A DNA stretch of 64,000 bases from Notospermus geniculatus (lineage: Eukaryota; Nemertea; Pilidiophora; Heteronemertea; Lineidae), in contig NMRB01000022.1 of NCBI GenBank assembly GCA_002633025.1, forward strand, positions 143,439-207,438. The letters are read 5' to 3'. The position numbers and the translations under genes were made by a program. Shown piece by piece: positions 35,653 through 48,440 of the stretch; position 1 is the stretch's first letter, and each line of letters begins with the position of its first letter. The notes under the pieces were generated by a model. That model ran no database searches. It was not told the origin of the DNA and saw only the letters and a program-made list of their open reading frames with translations.

Positions 35653-37223
35653 TTGTGTGTCTGTCATTTTGGCCAGAGGTTTCTCCCTCCCCAGCTTTAC
35701 CATCATTGGTGGCCTCAAACTTGTACTGGACAAAGAGAGAGTCGGCGAGGTTTCACCCAGCACTAATCTACGTCGACAACGTACCACATGAACCCAGGAT
35801 CTTGACATCAAGTTTATTATATCCAATTACGAGTCAGCTGATTGCTTCAAACTGCTTATGTATCATAACTTTTTGCGATCAACAACTCACTGCAAATTAA
35901 TTTGCCTAGACTATGGTTGCATTAGATTAAAAATAACCTCCCGTATTTTCTAATTAAAAGTTCGAAAGTTAATGTCGTGATTAATGTGTTCACGTGGCGC
36001 AAAATGTGGGAGCCCATTTTTGCAGATTCACTTAATTACCTGTAATGTCGCCATGCCATGCCATGTCTTTACTTTTGATTGACATGTTAATTTGATGGTA
36101 ATAAGTGATAGATACTATCATGAAGTATACAAAGTAAAAACAACTACCAGCAGTTAATTCCGCTCTGGTTGCCGTGATCGCATGTGTTGCCTGCCATATC
36201 AGCGTAATCCATTTTTGGAAGTGGAGACACAGCTTGTGGACCCGATGTAACATCTGCCAGTGTTGACGTTTGTAAGTATTACCCCTTATTGTTTGAGAAA
36301 CGCTGGCAGATAGATCGACACGTTTCTCTGCCTGTCCCCTATTGTGAAGTCGCAGCTTATTCCGTCAGACAATAGTAGGGGGACACTTACAGATGGGGAA
36401 CATGCAAAAACGTTACACCAGTAATCTTATTTTGTGTCACACCTCAGGTACGGTGTAAGTGTTGGTGAGTCTCTATCAAGAGCATCTCAGGTCGGAGCCA
36501 AGTGCAAGAAGGGGAGCGGTTGAGGAGACCCTGGGTGCGAGGATGTATCATCAACACTGCGTTACTTAAAGGAACGCTGCCGATACTTGATCCACGCCCT
36601 GCTGTCGATCAGCTGCGTGAAGACCGGCTTGCTTAATACAAGTGCCCTGACCTAATGCCTATTATACACTCTCCATGATCACAACCTCCTGCGTACACAT
36701 CAATTCTTGTTTTCTGAATCGCTGATTCCGACAGGTCATTCATTGATGTTGAAGGCCCAGGGGTCTTCCCGTGATGCCTGGTGAAATGAGTCTGTCTATT
36801 AGCTCCTGTGGTCATATTGGTGTTCATTTAGAGTGTCCCCGAACTGTCATCAGTTATTCCTGGGGAGTTATACTCAAGAGGTAATTCAACAAGCTTGAGT
36901 TGAGCCAATATGAACCCCAATGGGTTTCGTGATTGGGTGTGCTCCTCCCACTCTTAGCTATTTTGGCCATCTTGTCACGTCAAGGGAAAATCATCTCGAT
37001 ATCACGGAAAGTACAAGTAAAGGTCACTCACTGCTTGACGAGCATTGATTCCTAAAAATTCCTGCCTTGTCCTCACAGAAGAAACGCAGGTTCTGAAATA
37101 TCGAAAAAGACCAGTCTACAGAGACGGACGTCGGCCCAAGAGTCTATTTGACGAAAAGACCGACTGCTATTTATACCACATCATGTCGCCAGGCACACAA
37201 TAGTTGGAACAGACCAGTGTCAA
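35653..37223. other. No recognisable gene
   Basis: Short frames at 35655-35900, 36032-36253 and 36633-36827 lack support. Nothing repetitive was noticed. Confidence 0.4.
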
Positions 37224-37987
37224 TTGCCTGAGACATCTGTTTTACTAGAGTACTTTAGTCGCTCTGTCTTTTTCTTGGGGGTGATTTTTAGTAGGTCTCA
37301 TCGTCAGCTAAGTACGGCACTCCCGCTAGCGCCTCCCGCTAATGCGCGGTATGTGCATACCAATGTTGATTTACCCTTAAGGCATCATCCACAACTTACG
37401 CCTACTTCTCTACGTTCACTGTTTGCTGCTGCTGCTTATGTAAAGATCTGAACGACTCGAAGAAAACTTCCAGACACACTTGGTATAATGCATCAAATGA
37501 TGGAGATAAGTATCTCTAAAATAAGCGACTTGCCAAAATTGCCTGCAGTTTCTTATCTGAAGCTTTTAGGTTCTTTTAAAAATATCGCAACGGCAATGCT
37601 GAAGTATTCTTTTTGTGTAATCATCCAAACGCCATCTGATGATTCTCACGATCAAAACGATCGACGAAAAATGTCAGACAAGGTTTCAAGAGACACACTA
37701 TATGTGCGCTAGATTTACACCTCTAACGCTGCACCTTCAATGCAGTCGTGAAATACACTAGTCTTCCTAAAGATTCCAGTCTAATCACTCGTATAAATTG
37801 TTGTTCAAGTATAAAAGCATTTGAAGATGAAACCGGTTTACGTCTATCACTATTCCAGGGGACAAACGCCCCTCGGCGCTTTGATAACGTTTTTCCAATA
37901 AAACAGTTACCGGTTAAGACGCAAGTAGATTTCAGCGATCACAACTTCAAATCACCGACACATGCTTTAACTGTTTCTGACTCTTAA
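37224..37987 (+). other. Three successive unsupported open frames
   Basis: Plus-strand frames lie at 37224-37451, 37488-37712 and 37748-37987, separated by stops and lying in different phases. Their translations include protein-like stretches (for example RRFDNVFPIKQLPVKTQVDF in the third), but I recognise no family and see no splice sites joining them. They could be decayed coding sequence or chance. Confidence 0.15.
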
Positions 37988-39688
37988 GTTTCTTCATGAC
38001 TTTCTCGGGCATCGAAGATCGCTAAGAAGGTCATAAGAGTACCTTACTATTCGTACCACGACACTTAGCACCGGTATAGTCGACTCTTAGCGGAAGTTTT
38101 AGGGAAGATTGCCGGTAACGGGAGACTACTTGACACAAGTCGATGGATCGCACGCATCTGATGACCGGCACAGGATGAATGGAAACACGTGACAAGAATA
38201 CGTAGTCTAGTCTTAGTTGATTAATCAAATGGTTGCAAATACGATAACTCTTTGCCGTATTTAGGGGCTAATGTGCCGTTAGTGGGATTACTAGAAAAAC
38301 GGCAAGAAGAAAACGCGATAAGTTGACGGGAAATGGTGATCGAGACAACGAACGGTTACCTTCAGGGAAGTGGATTTTATGGATTGTGGTGTCACTTCCG
38401 TACTTTTTACTTTCAGTTTGACGGTCTTGCACCGAGGCCCTCCAACAAAAATGTCCATTTTTAGGGCCAGTGAAAGATCTATTCGGGATGTGTTACCGGT
38501 ACCAGAGTGGTGTGAAATGATGGACCTTTGATAAAATCTTTTCTTGGAAACCTGGAGCACCGCAATGCTCTTCGAACAATTCATTTCGTGTGTAGACTAC
38601 CACCTAAAAGTTAATAGGAGTTTAATATACATGCATAAACCAACAGATACATGGAATGTAATCAAACTTAGGTCTTCCTCCCACAGAGCCTCTGATTGCA
38701 CGATCTACAACTCCACATTCATTCTTTCCATAATTCATACAGCACACAAGGGACCTTGTACAGATAACATCACTAAAGCGCCTCTGCATGCTGACCAGGA
38801 GCATCCCTGGAAAACTCGTAACGTGCCAACATTCTCTCCATTGAATACTAAGTTATAGTCAGGAAACAATTGATGAATTCTTGCCAGAGGTTATCCAGAA
38901 TGATACCAATGGGATCCCACTAAATTTTATTTCTTAACACTTTGGTCTTGAAATATCACATGCAATTCAGACACGAAAGAAAAATTTTACGCATTACAGA
39001 ATCTGACGTAGAACCGAAACCGCCTTGGGTAAATGTTTTAAATTTTGCGAGGACTGAGCTCTGAATCAAAGAATTTTACGCCGACGCCTGTTTCTGTGAA
39101 GTAATGTGTTTACTAACGACACTTGTATTCTGTTACATGGCAACGTCAACGTAAAGCTATGCCAGGGATGACTTTCATCCGACAGCTTCAACTTCTTTTT
39201 TTCCGAAAGAAATGATTCTATGTCATTAACAAGCATGTGGAGGTATCTATTCGCTATCGCATCAAAATCTATACGAGCACCTGTCTCGGTGATCCGTTGA
39301 TACCAAGTTTCAGAAACCTCATTAAAGACACGTTTTTATCTAGTTAGCTGTAAATTTGATCAAATTTTAAAATGCAATCTGCGAATGAATTAGGAGACCT
39401 GGTTGAAAAAATATGTCACCGTAGGTAGCATGTTTGAAGAACTTGATGCTGCTTGCCCTCCGATATTTTGCTTGTTTGACATTCTTGCACAAAGAGTTCG
39501 GTGGAATTTATCGGTCCTCTAGTCCCATTAGTTGTAAATATTAACATTGCCTGCGGTAACCTGTTCAAACTGTTGGCGAAAAAGTCTTTCGTCAAAGTTC
39601 ATTCTTCGATGATAAAGAAGCGGAAAGATTCAATGAATGCAGTGTAGTTGCAGTGCAGTTACACTTCCACTGATTCAGTCAACAAGTT
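37988..39688. other. No recognisable gene
   Basis: Frames at 38031-38228, 38291-38584 (minus) and 38544-38858 overlap without support. The rest is AT-rich. Confidence 0.4.
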
Positions 39689-40228
39689 TTATTGGTGAGG
39701 TGGCATTCTGGCATTGTTCTTTGTGAGGGATTTTTCGCCCTTTTCCTCTCACGTAATCTATTAACTACAAATGCATATTCAAATCATTCGGTGTCAAAGC
39801 GTGTGCCGAATAAAGAAAGTTGACTTATTTCATCGGCTTCGTGTTATCTGTACGATTTTTTGAGAAATTTTCGAGTTTATTTTTGAGAACGCGTTCTGAT
39901 TGGTCACATTGAATCACGTGATTTCAGCGTCATAATATGCTTCAGTCAAACATGGCCGCCATCCGTTTCATCACTTCAGAAGTTCGACGCGTTGTGATAC
40001 CATTACTAACCCTTCTTCAAATAAGGTACCATACTTCAACTCATTCTTTTATGTGTAGCAACAGCCTCTATGTCTAATTGATAACTTAGATCATTCAATT
40101 TCAAATAAGTAGATTCGCGATTCGAACAGTTGTCGAGCAGTCCTGATCGGTGTGTACACTGATGAGTCATAAACAGCGTGCCGCTTCATGCAAGCCTGAT
40201 TCCCTTGGCGATCGATGGTGGCGCTGAC
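39689..40228 (+). repeat. Left copy of a ~550-bp inverted duplication
   Basis: This segment matches, in reverse orientation, 45469-46038 over its whole length with small indels. Shared words include TTTTTCGCC, CTCACGTAATCTA, AATCATT, GTCAAAGCGTGT, ATGGCCGCCATCCGTTTCAT, TCTTTTATGTGTAGCAA, ATTGATAACTTAGATCATTC and CGATGGTGGCGCTGAC. The upstream half looks promoter-like (CACGTG, ATTGGTCA). Homology ends abruptly at about 40228. Confidence 0.85.
39952..40025 (+). pseudogene. Signal-peptide-like first exon in the inverted duplication (left copy)
   Basis: The ATG at 39952 begins MAAIRFITSEVRR followed by a hydrophobic run VVIPLLTLLQI, ending at a donor AAG|GTACCA after 40025. A second exon could begin at 40130 after CGATTCGAACAG. 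Its conserved frame (with ...LIPLAIDGGAD...) contains two adjacent TGA codons at about 40154-40159, so this copy looks broken. In the minus-strand copy the ATG is at 45744 and the first 13 codons are conserved, but a TAA closes its frame at codon 19. Confidence 0.4.
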
Positions 40229-40229
40229 G

Positions 40230-40611
40230 GGAGTTTGGTTGTGGCCGAGAGGTAGCTCCTCACGCTGGATATCTTGCCATTGGTTCGTTTGGCAAAGAAC
40301 GAAATTTGATTGTAGGCTACTGTACGTCGAACTGCCTCTTCAAACCATGCGTTAACTATTATTCTGAACTGTCGTATTCCAAGTTACTCATCTTTGAGGG
40401 AGAGAATACTTACATCTACATCATGTGCGTGGCTGGAAATAAGAATCTCTATAACTTATTCATATTCAAGTTATGTATAATCGGTTTATCCGTATTTGGT
40501 GCCAGTTTGGTTGCCATTGTATTCATATGTATTTGTTTTCTATGGCCATTTGAAAGAGCGTCTGGTCTCTCTGGTAACGGCAACTCATCCCGGGGCGACA
40601 ACAAAGAATAA
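40230..40611 (+). CDS. Candidate terminal exon of a single-pass membrane protein
   Basis: One frame is open from about 40230 (after a TGA) to TAA at 40609-40611. It encodes a cysteine-containing segment (YCTSNCLFKPC), a hydrophobic helix FKLCIIGLSVFGASLVAIVF continuing into ICICFLW, and a short polar tail (ERASGLSGNGNSSRGDNKE). AATAAA overlaps the stop (GAATAAAATG), close enough to be a poly(A) signal only if a cleavage site follows. No clean acceptor was found, and the frame has no usable ATG before the membrane segment other than ATG within IYIMCV. It follows directly on the end of the duplicated segment. Family unknown. Confidence 0.3.
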
Positions 40612-43600
40612 AATGATGTGAGACCTGCTGCGATCTGTGATTTCGCCTTCGGAGAATTTTTAGTGGAAACGACTTCAGCACTTTGGGTTAATTTCAACCG
40701 CAATTAAGACGAATGTTAATGTGTGAATCCGTCTTCCAACTAATGACAATAGGCAATACTTCACTTCGGGGTCCTCTGTGTTGCTGATGATTTATGTTGC
40801 TTTTAATACCAAGTTCCAGAATTGATCCCGCCATGAAATGACACAACGTATTAAGTCAAGCTCATGCCTAAAGCCCTGTTTATACTCATCTGAGGCGGCT
40901 GATCGTATGGCAAACCCTATTCTTCCTTTTCTGCCACCACCTTGGACCATTTCCAATGCTTGGGTAATCATAAGTAAATGTACATGTTGCCATGTTGCTG
41001 CATATCAATCATATCGAAGAGTTTGAAAATTTGACAACACTGAAGTGAATACTGGTGAGATGATCAATCTATATAGAATGAAACGGGCACCAGTCTTCAA
41101 GTATCGACGGGTTCGAGTCCTCCCCTTAGATACCATGCGTTTTACCTCTTTTCATTTTCCTTTACTTTTGTTACATTTCTAACTAATCAAATTTATTATA
41201 TTTTTCAATTTCTCTTTTCATCACTTGAAATCTCTTTTAAAGTGATCCCACTGACAGCCTGCTGCTCTCATGCATGTGCCTGTGGATGAACCCAGCCAGT
41301 ACATGTCTGGTACAATCGATCTTTTTCCCGACCCAATAGCACCCATCTCCCTGATCACTGACCTCAGCATGCAGGTGGCGTCACCGAATGAGTAATATTA
41401 TCGATAGATGAATAGACGCCAAAAACATCTTATCGACACATTCTAATCGCTTTTTAAGTACTGTTGAAAAACAGAGGTAAGCGTCAAAACCATTCAAAAT
41501 TGCACGAGTCAAGTTCGTCACCTTGAGATCGGTACATGCGATGAATGGCTGTATAAGTATCGTTGGCAGGTGATATCATGGATTTTGCGGCGTTAGGCTA
41601 TGGATAGCCCCTGGCGTTTCCGTTTAGACTACTTAATAGACGCACGGGGAATCAATGATGGTAATAGTTTTACTTATTACCATGGAGATTTGAAGATACC
41701 ATGCCATTTTCCGATTGCTGTACAGGTCTGAAGACAAGCTGTCGGGATATACATTAGTGAACAACGCAATGTAAACTGTACAACCTAACGACATTGCCCT
41801 TGCATCCGTTTCCATTATTCTTCAATAAAAACTCATGTCTGTGTTGATGGGTATTGGTTTCCGCTGGCACAAAGAATGACCTTCTAGGAACAGAAACACT
41901 GCTTTACGCTTGCCTTTCGTCCTTCAAGCACACCGGATGCAGATCTTTAAATAAAGCTTGTAAACTTCTTCCACGAGGTTACTGGTAATTAAATTAATCC
42001 TGGAAAACGTCAAATCGCCCCTTCTCCAGTGCTTCTTCGCAACAGCGAACTGACTCTCTCAATCAAATGCCGGTAGTTTTGTGTTATGTCCCAACTTGGA
42101 GGAATTATACTGTATAATTCCTCCAAGGTCCCATGAAGTGTAGGCAGATCAACACACGTTGTGTACAATGTAACGTTATCCGCGTTTAACCATCACACCT
42201 GGCACTCATCAGCAGTATCTTCTTGGGATGGCTGTCATCCCCTGGCAAGGTACAATTATATGACATAATTGCGGCAATTTCGTACGACCCCTTTTATCCA
42301 TCACTAATTGCTGTTTCTTACGGGAGGATTCAGGAAGTAGGTTATAGTGAAGAAACCACGACGGTTACCACTTATTGTACTGGCTTCATAGGTTGAGGCC
42401 AAATGAAAAGCAGGCATGGTCCTGTATAAACCTTTCCAACACAGATGGTGGTGTAACAGTTCTCACCATATGACGTCACACACTTAATACCATTCAATGG
42501 CCGCTGGCACCAAACACAACGTTTTAGGTAAAAATAATAGTCTGATCGAGACAATGCATTTAGTAAAGTGTTGTGTCATGCTTGGATATGAATGGCCACG
42601 ACGTAATGTTGGTAAATGAGTAGGCCACCATCTTTGTTGGAACGGTCTACATGTAGCACATTGCAGGGCATATGCTAATTGCAAGAAAAAGCCACACTGA
42701 TATCATTAGGCACCGTAAAAAAGACCCACGCATACTTCGCTCCATGATTGGGACGTGTAATCACAGCTTCGACATCAACACCTGGACCAACTGACTACAT
42801 GTACATGTATACTGTTAATTTTGCAAACTTTGACCCTGTTTATTGAGGATGTCGCAGCGGTGTTTGGACATGTGATCCCATCAAAGAGGACCATAAATCA
42901 TGCATGGCTCACCACGAAACAATTCCCAAATGCAACTTGTGATTAATTGTCATTTGACCCCGCAAGCCATTAGGATTAGCAACCGCCCTAACCTCTCAAG
43001 TAACAAATTTATGTGATAGAAATTGAGCCGTTCGAATGGTCATCTAGCCTTTTAATCTCTAGGAGGAGAATCTCCTTTACGTAAGATCAAGCCAATGGAC
43101 ACCCTTATCGAATACTTCATCATCAATGAAGCCAAGCAGTAAGTGGCAACGAATGGTTGGATGCTCAGCAAAAGGAGTCCACGGCTGCTGGTCATTAAAT
43201 GGTTCGATCGTCTTATCTTATATTGACGTAAACTCACTTGATGTAAAAGTTTATTCTAAAATCTCATAACACTTGTGTGTGAGTCAGCAAAGTGGCCATG
43301 CCTTTCTTCAACAATCCATATCCATTTTGTCGTTAAAGAGGTAATCTTGAAAAAAACACTTACCTTTAAACCCTCTGCTTGATAACTGTTATTCCAATGC
43401 GACAAACCATTTTACCAGCGACACCGGATATGTTTCCAGCCTAATGTGCTAAGATAACTAACAATTCGGTAAATTACTGTTTTTTTATCACAGTCCGCGA
43501 AACATTTCCCAGAGCCCGCATCTGCTGCAGCTGGTTCTCAGGAAAAGATGTGACACAACTCAATCGGCTGATCCCTTGTAAATACCTGCTAACCGTGTGG

Positions 43601-45468
43601 AAAACTTGGTCCTGTCGTGCATCACTCAAGAGAGTGCGACTTCCAGTGACGAAACAGTTTCTTGGAGACGGCAACAGCATCCGATAGAAACAGGTTATTG
43701 TTACAGAAAAAAACATGAGGGAAGACTGTCTATTTGTTACCAGGTAGTATAAGTGATTTCGCTATCGTAATGTGAGAGGTAGCCAATAAGGTTAACCGCG
43801 AAATCATTAGGTTAAAGGGGACATTTCACCATTAATCTATCCAACATTTTCTATCCCGAGTTTACCACAGCGACATCATAAAAAGATGCCAATGTTGCAC
43901 TCCGAATTATTCCGACCTCATCGTCGATTTTTACTTTATGATATTGGCCGCATTGGTCTCCGCGCTGAATGGGCGCCACTTATTCCTTGTTAGCACACTG
44001 CTGAACACAGTCCGCTTGTGCTTTACCATTGTTCACTGACAGTAACTTTAGCATCTGATCTCGTAACCGTTCAAACATATCAGACCATTGAAAAATTTAT
44101 TTAGGACCATTCCATGCACATGTTCCTTCCCATGATTTTAATTGATTCCCAAAGCTATGCGATGTATGCTACAGCGACACCGGGTTGAAAAATTCCTTTT
44201 GTCACCTTCAACAAGAAAAAACTATCCCATGCGAACGCCATGAGAGTCGAGATCAGTGGTGCAGAGGTAGCCTACTACAAAACGGAGTAATATGTTTACA
44301 TGTAGTTAGATAGCATGGTCGTTCGATGAAGAAAGTACATGTACCATAGACGTAAAAGGCAACACTTTCTACCAGCACCGTCAAAGAAGGTATACCACGT
44401 TTTGGCAGAATTTGATGTTTTTTTTAAAATTTTAATAATCAGTAGGCTGGAAGTACATAGTGGTTACGTCATGTGGTAAAAACGTTTCGCAGCCAGAGAT
44501 CTCCCTCCCATTTCAAAGTTCCAACGTCTACCTATTAAATTTAATGATGCCGAGATGTCAATCACGTTCAGTAAAACGTTACACTGTTACCTCCTGTTTT
44601 CCAGTTTATGTTTTTAATGTTCTGATCAGCTGACAACACTGACCTTGATGTCGTCGATCATGACAGGACAGGTGCATCGACTAATCCAAGGACAAAACAG
44701 TCATTTTTATGGCAACAAAATGAGTGTTTCACAGAACGATTGTGTTTTGGTCTCATTCAACGTCACATGGTTTGTCATTAACCTTTATTGTCTTGTCGAC
44801 GGTGATGAAGACATTTGTTGGGTAATCATGCAGTGGTAACATCGCCAGTTGACCTTGGACCTTGGCGAAGAAAACGCAGCGTTTATCCGGGTGTTCTTCC
44901 AGGGGAGACCTGCGTGATGGAGACCTTCCGTGCACGCGAACGGCAGGAGTCAATAAAAATCTGATGAAATGAGACTACATTTCCTTCGATTCCGCTCCTT
45001 CACGGACGGCACGGGAACGTCCGGCCGAATGTCTCAGTTGTGGAGAAGCCACTGAGATGTGAAAAAAATACCTAAGCTCGCATTTTTAAATGCAATAATA
45101 ACACTAAGAGATGTAACCAGGTCTATCTGCCTCAAAGAATACAATGACATGTATCTTGTTTCTTGCAATGATAATGCTTTTATTTATTTCTGGTAACGCT
45201 TTATCCAAAGAGAGGACATTTAAAATGACAGACAAGCCTAAGTTGGTGTTAGGGGGGATTCAGGCAGAGTAGGGCCCTAATTCCCTTTGAGGTGGATGAA
45301 AGTGTGGCTGGATATACAAAGAACCACGACCCATGCATGCATGAATCATCGATAGGAAAAATATTCACACGATGTGACCGACACTGACCGTACTGCACTG
45401 TCTCCTGGTCCCAGGCAGAGGATGTTAGCCTGGTTCCACGGGCTTCTCCAGATGGCATTTTGCATATT
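40612..45468. other. Gene-free stretch between the inverted copies
   Basis: Frames are short and unsupported (for example 42372-42554 minus, 43474-43716 minus, 44645-44839 plus). A B-box-like GGGTTCGAGTCC occurs at about 41109-41120 without an A box or foldable tRNA. A 33-bp palindrome lies at 42095-42127 (separate entry). Confidence 0.4.
42095..42127. repeat. Perfect 33-nt palindrome
   Basis: CTTGGAGGAATTATAC and GTATAATTCCTCCAAG form 16-bp perfect arms around a single T at 42111. No flanking duplication was recognised. Confidence 0.9.
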
Positions 45469-46038
45469 GTCAGCGCCACCATCGATGGCCAGAGGCACCA
45501 GGCATGCATACATGTAAAAGCGGTACGCTGTTGATTTGCACACATCCGGATCAGGAGTGCTCGACAAACCTGTTCGTATTACCGAATTTGAATGATCTAA
45601 GTTATCAATGAGGCATGGACACTGTTAATTGCTACACATAAAAGACTGAGTTGAAGTGTGGTACCTTACTTGATGAAGCGTTAGTATTTAAAATGGTGTC
45701 AAAGCACGTCGAACTTCTGAAGTGATGAAACGGATGGCGGCCATTTTTTACTGAAGCATAGTTTGCACTGAGATCATGTGATTCAATATGACCAATCAGA
45801 ATGCGTCCTCAAAAATAACCTCGAAATTGTCTTTAAAAATCGTACAAAAAACGCCAGGCCGATGAAATAATCAAGTTTCTTTGTTCGGGACACGCTTTGA
45901 CTCCAAATGATTTGGGTATGCATCAATAGTCAGTAGATTACGTGAGGGGGAAATGGCGAAAAACTCCTCACAAAATTGAACAATTCTAAAAGTGTGATGA
46001 TTGTAGTGGTGAGAATTGCCATGACAGTTCACCAATAA
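45469..46038 (-). repeat. Right copy of a ~550-bp inverted duplication, with gene remnant
   Basis: This is the reverse-oriented counterpart of 39689-40228. On the minus strand, an ATG at 45744 is followed by 18 codons and TAA. A second exon candidate starts at 45569 after CGAACAG and is open to 45346 (73 codons), with VCKSTAYRFYMYACLVPLAI followed by DGGADN. Relative to the left copy, the ACLVPLAIDGGAD segment differs mainly at third codon positions. The two copies are broken at different places, consistent with two decayed members of one gene family. Confidence 0.7.
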
Positions 46039-47582
46039 ATGATGAGAGCTTTTTGTTTCTGTTGTTTCTTCAAAGACTGCACTTTGTTCGAGACATTCCA
46101 CAGGTGACTTTTGAGTTATTAAACACAGACGGATTTCTTTGAAAAGATGTGAGAAAGTTTCACAACCATTAGTAAGAATAGTAACAGTCAGCAAGCTGTT
46201 CAGAAAGCTCAGCTGATATACTCAGATTTCGCCGACATCAGATGCTGTTGGTCAGAGCAAGTGTTTGTACTATGAGGATGAACTTCTCAATGAACTCGCT
46301 ATTTTAAATGCGTTTTGGCATCACTCAGTCCATTTTGAAATGTTCACTTTGATATTTTTAAGACCTCATTAACATAACCTTTCAATTGCTCGTTACGAAC
46401 GTATTGGCCAAACGTTAATGGACGAGCCAGATATACAAAGCCAACGGTACCATTTTGGGATGGGCTTTGGATTAGGCCTTCTTCATCTCGTCTACGTTAA
46501 AACTGTTTAAACCTTAGTGACCATGTCCGAAGACTGAGTTTGATCAGATGCTTTATAAGGATGTTATGTGATGAAAAAATACTTAAATTCTTGTCTCCAA
46601 CATACCTTTGACACATGACAAAGTAATCACCGTTCATATTCTCTTAACGACCTTTTTCCAGTATCATATCACTTTTTCATCGGACTTTGACGAGATGAAA
46701 AAACATTATTACCTGTCTATGACTTGACTAATGAGATTTTCCGAAAAAAAGCTCTGTTATTTCTAGACAGGGACGTTGTGGCAGAATAACCTCAACCATT
46801 TTCACCGTATTTACGTACCTCCGAATGGAAGAGTTTTCTCCCGGAACACAACTTCCGTTTCGAGATGTCTCGCCACGAGTCGTACGCGTCCAGAGGAATG
46901 ATGAACCATTGTGCTCGGCAAACGACGCTAATTTAGTTCTTTCTCTGACAGATGCTGTCAGCATTGTCATGGAACGCACTCCACCGAGATGCGTCTCTAA
47001 GGCAGAGATTTTAATGAGCAATGAGCCAGATCTTGCAAGGTTTTGCACATATTAAACACGAGGTGCCCGTTTTTATAAATCGTCATAGGGTAATAGCGTG
47101 AGATAAATCTTAGGGGTGTTCACCCATGGTTGATTAAACCTTCAGGCACTGACACTATTGGGATGATGACATTCTGCATTTCTGCCTGAGCAGTGTTTGC
47201 AGAAAAAAGAAGGTGACAACAACAATAGACCGGCTAAGCTGTGCGGAATATTCCGTTGTTGAAGAACGCGGATGTCGGTGCAATAGTGGCACTGAACCTT
47301 CTTTCGTAGTCCAAAGTAAAAGTAAAACGACGCTTCCCAGGCAATTTCATTATCTTACTGCCCCTTGCCAGGAAAATCGGGGAACATTGTTTTTACGTCA
47401 GATATTTTCTTCGACGTTGGAAGGTCACAGCGTGATTTAAACGGGCAACTGTCAATTGGAGATGACAAGTGGGCAATCAGAAAGTCGTAAGATGCTGAAG
47501 CTGAACTTTTTTGCAATACGATTTCGACCAAATTAGCATCGTTTGGGTGCAGTTTTGATAGCCAGCAAGACATGTGCCCAGT
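46039..47582. other. No convincing gene; one long open plus-strand frame
   Basis: A plus frame is open from about 46733 to TAA at 47055, with an ATG at 46825 (MEEFSPGTQLPFRDVSPRVV...). Its translation is protein-like, but the minus strand is open over the same span (46728-47048), no splice sites or poly(A) signal frame it, and I recognise no family. Confidence 0.2.
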
Positions 47583-47895
47583 AAAGGTCCTTGCACACCA
47601 AAAACGCGCGTTGAACGCCGCGGAAAACACCGCGGTTTCCGCCCACATACAGGGGTCAAACCTCCCGCGTGAAACGCTGCGGGAGACGTGCATTTTTCGG
47701 GGCAAGCACACTGGATAACTACAAAAGTTATTTCGGGCGGCGACGCGGCGGCGAGCGTGCGTCATTTTTTGCCGCGCGTCTTTGGTGTGACCCATTCATT
47801 GAAAATCCATTGAACTTATTTTCCCGGCGGTGAACGCGCGTCGTTTTTCGCCGTTGCGTCTGGCGGCGCGGTTAATTTTGGTGTGAAGGGGCCTT
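47583..47895. mobile_element. GC-rich MITE (AAGG-CC-TTCACACCAAAA ends)
   Basis: The left end AAGGTCCTTGCACACCAAAA and the reverse complement of the right end, AAGGCCCCTTCACACCAAAA, form imperfect inverted repeats. The interior is unusually GC- and CpG-rich (GCGCG, CCGCGG, GGCGGCG words) compared with the AT-rich surroundings. The minus frame 47355-47795 is a by-product of that GC content. Confidence 0.72.
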
Positions 47896-47909
47896 GAAGG
47901 TTCTGAATC

Positions 47910-48022
47910 ATAAGCCCCGTTTACATGGTTTAGACGAGAGCAATTTATCGGTAGGCCTACCGGTACGCGGTCCGGACCGAGTACGACACGGTTTGAAAGG
48001 GCTACATCGAAACGGGGCTATA
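47910..48022. mobile_element. Short MITE (ATAGCCCCGTTT ends)
   Basis: The left end ATAAGCCCCGTTTACATG and the reverse complement of the right end, TATAGCCCCGTTTCGATG, give about 15-bp inverted repeats around a centre containing CGGTAGGCCTACCG, itself palindromic. Confidence 0.6.
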
Positions 48023-48440
48023 GACGCATGAAATTCGACAACAGTTAAGTAGGCTGCATCTTTCTCAACCCCGATCTTCTCGTGATGAACCAAGCCTTAG
48101 TTGTCATAGCGATATGATACCTATATGTTTTATCCCCGTGGCGCTATTTTGACAGAAACAATCTGGCGTACATTAATAGCTTGCTATAACCATGAGATAA
48201 CATTATTATCTTTGGTAATAGATATGATGGATATACGGTCCTTCTGGCTGATTGTTCACAGGGTAAGGAGGTCGATGCTACTGGCAAGGGAAGGTGATCT
48301 TTGATATCCTATACATGGGGTGGATGTTCCATAGAAGGTCATGGTATAATCTTCTTGGGCGTCACCAAACGTGGTCCGCAAATGCTGTCATGACTGCCAG
48401 CATGTGCTTGTTTTATTTTCCATTCTTCTGAAGTAAGGGT

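Noticed and set aside
41095-41130. B-box-like GGGTTCGAGTCC suggesting a tRNA or SINE
   Set aside because: No A box at tRNA spacing and no acceptor stem; insufficient to call.
39689-46038. The inverted duplication as the terminal repeats of one 6.3-kb transposon
   Set aside because: The ends lack a shared terminal motif or target duplication, homology fades gradually on the outer sides, and exon-like conservation points to gene duplication.
47355-47795. 146-codon minus-strand frame
   Set aside because: Produced by the GC-rich interior of the MITE at 47583-47895.
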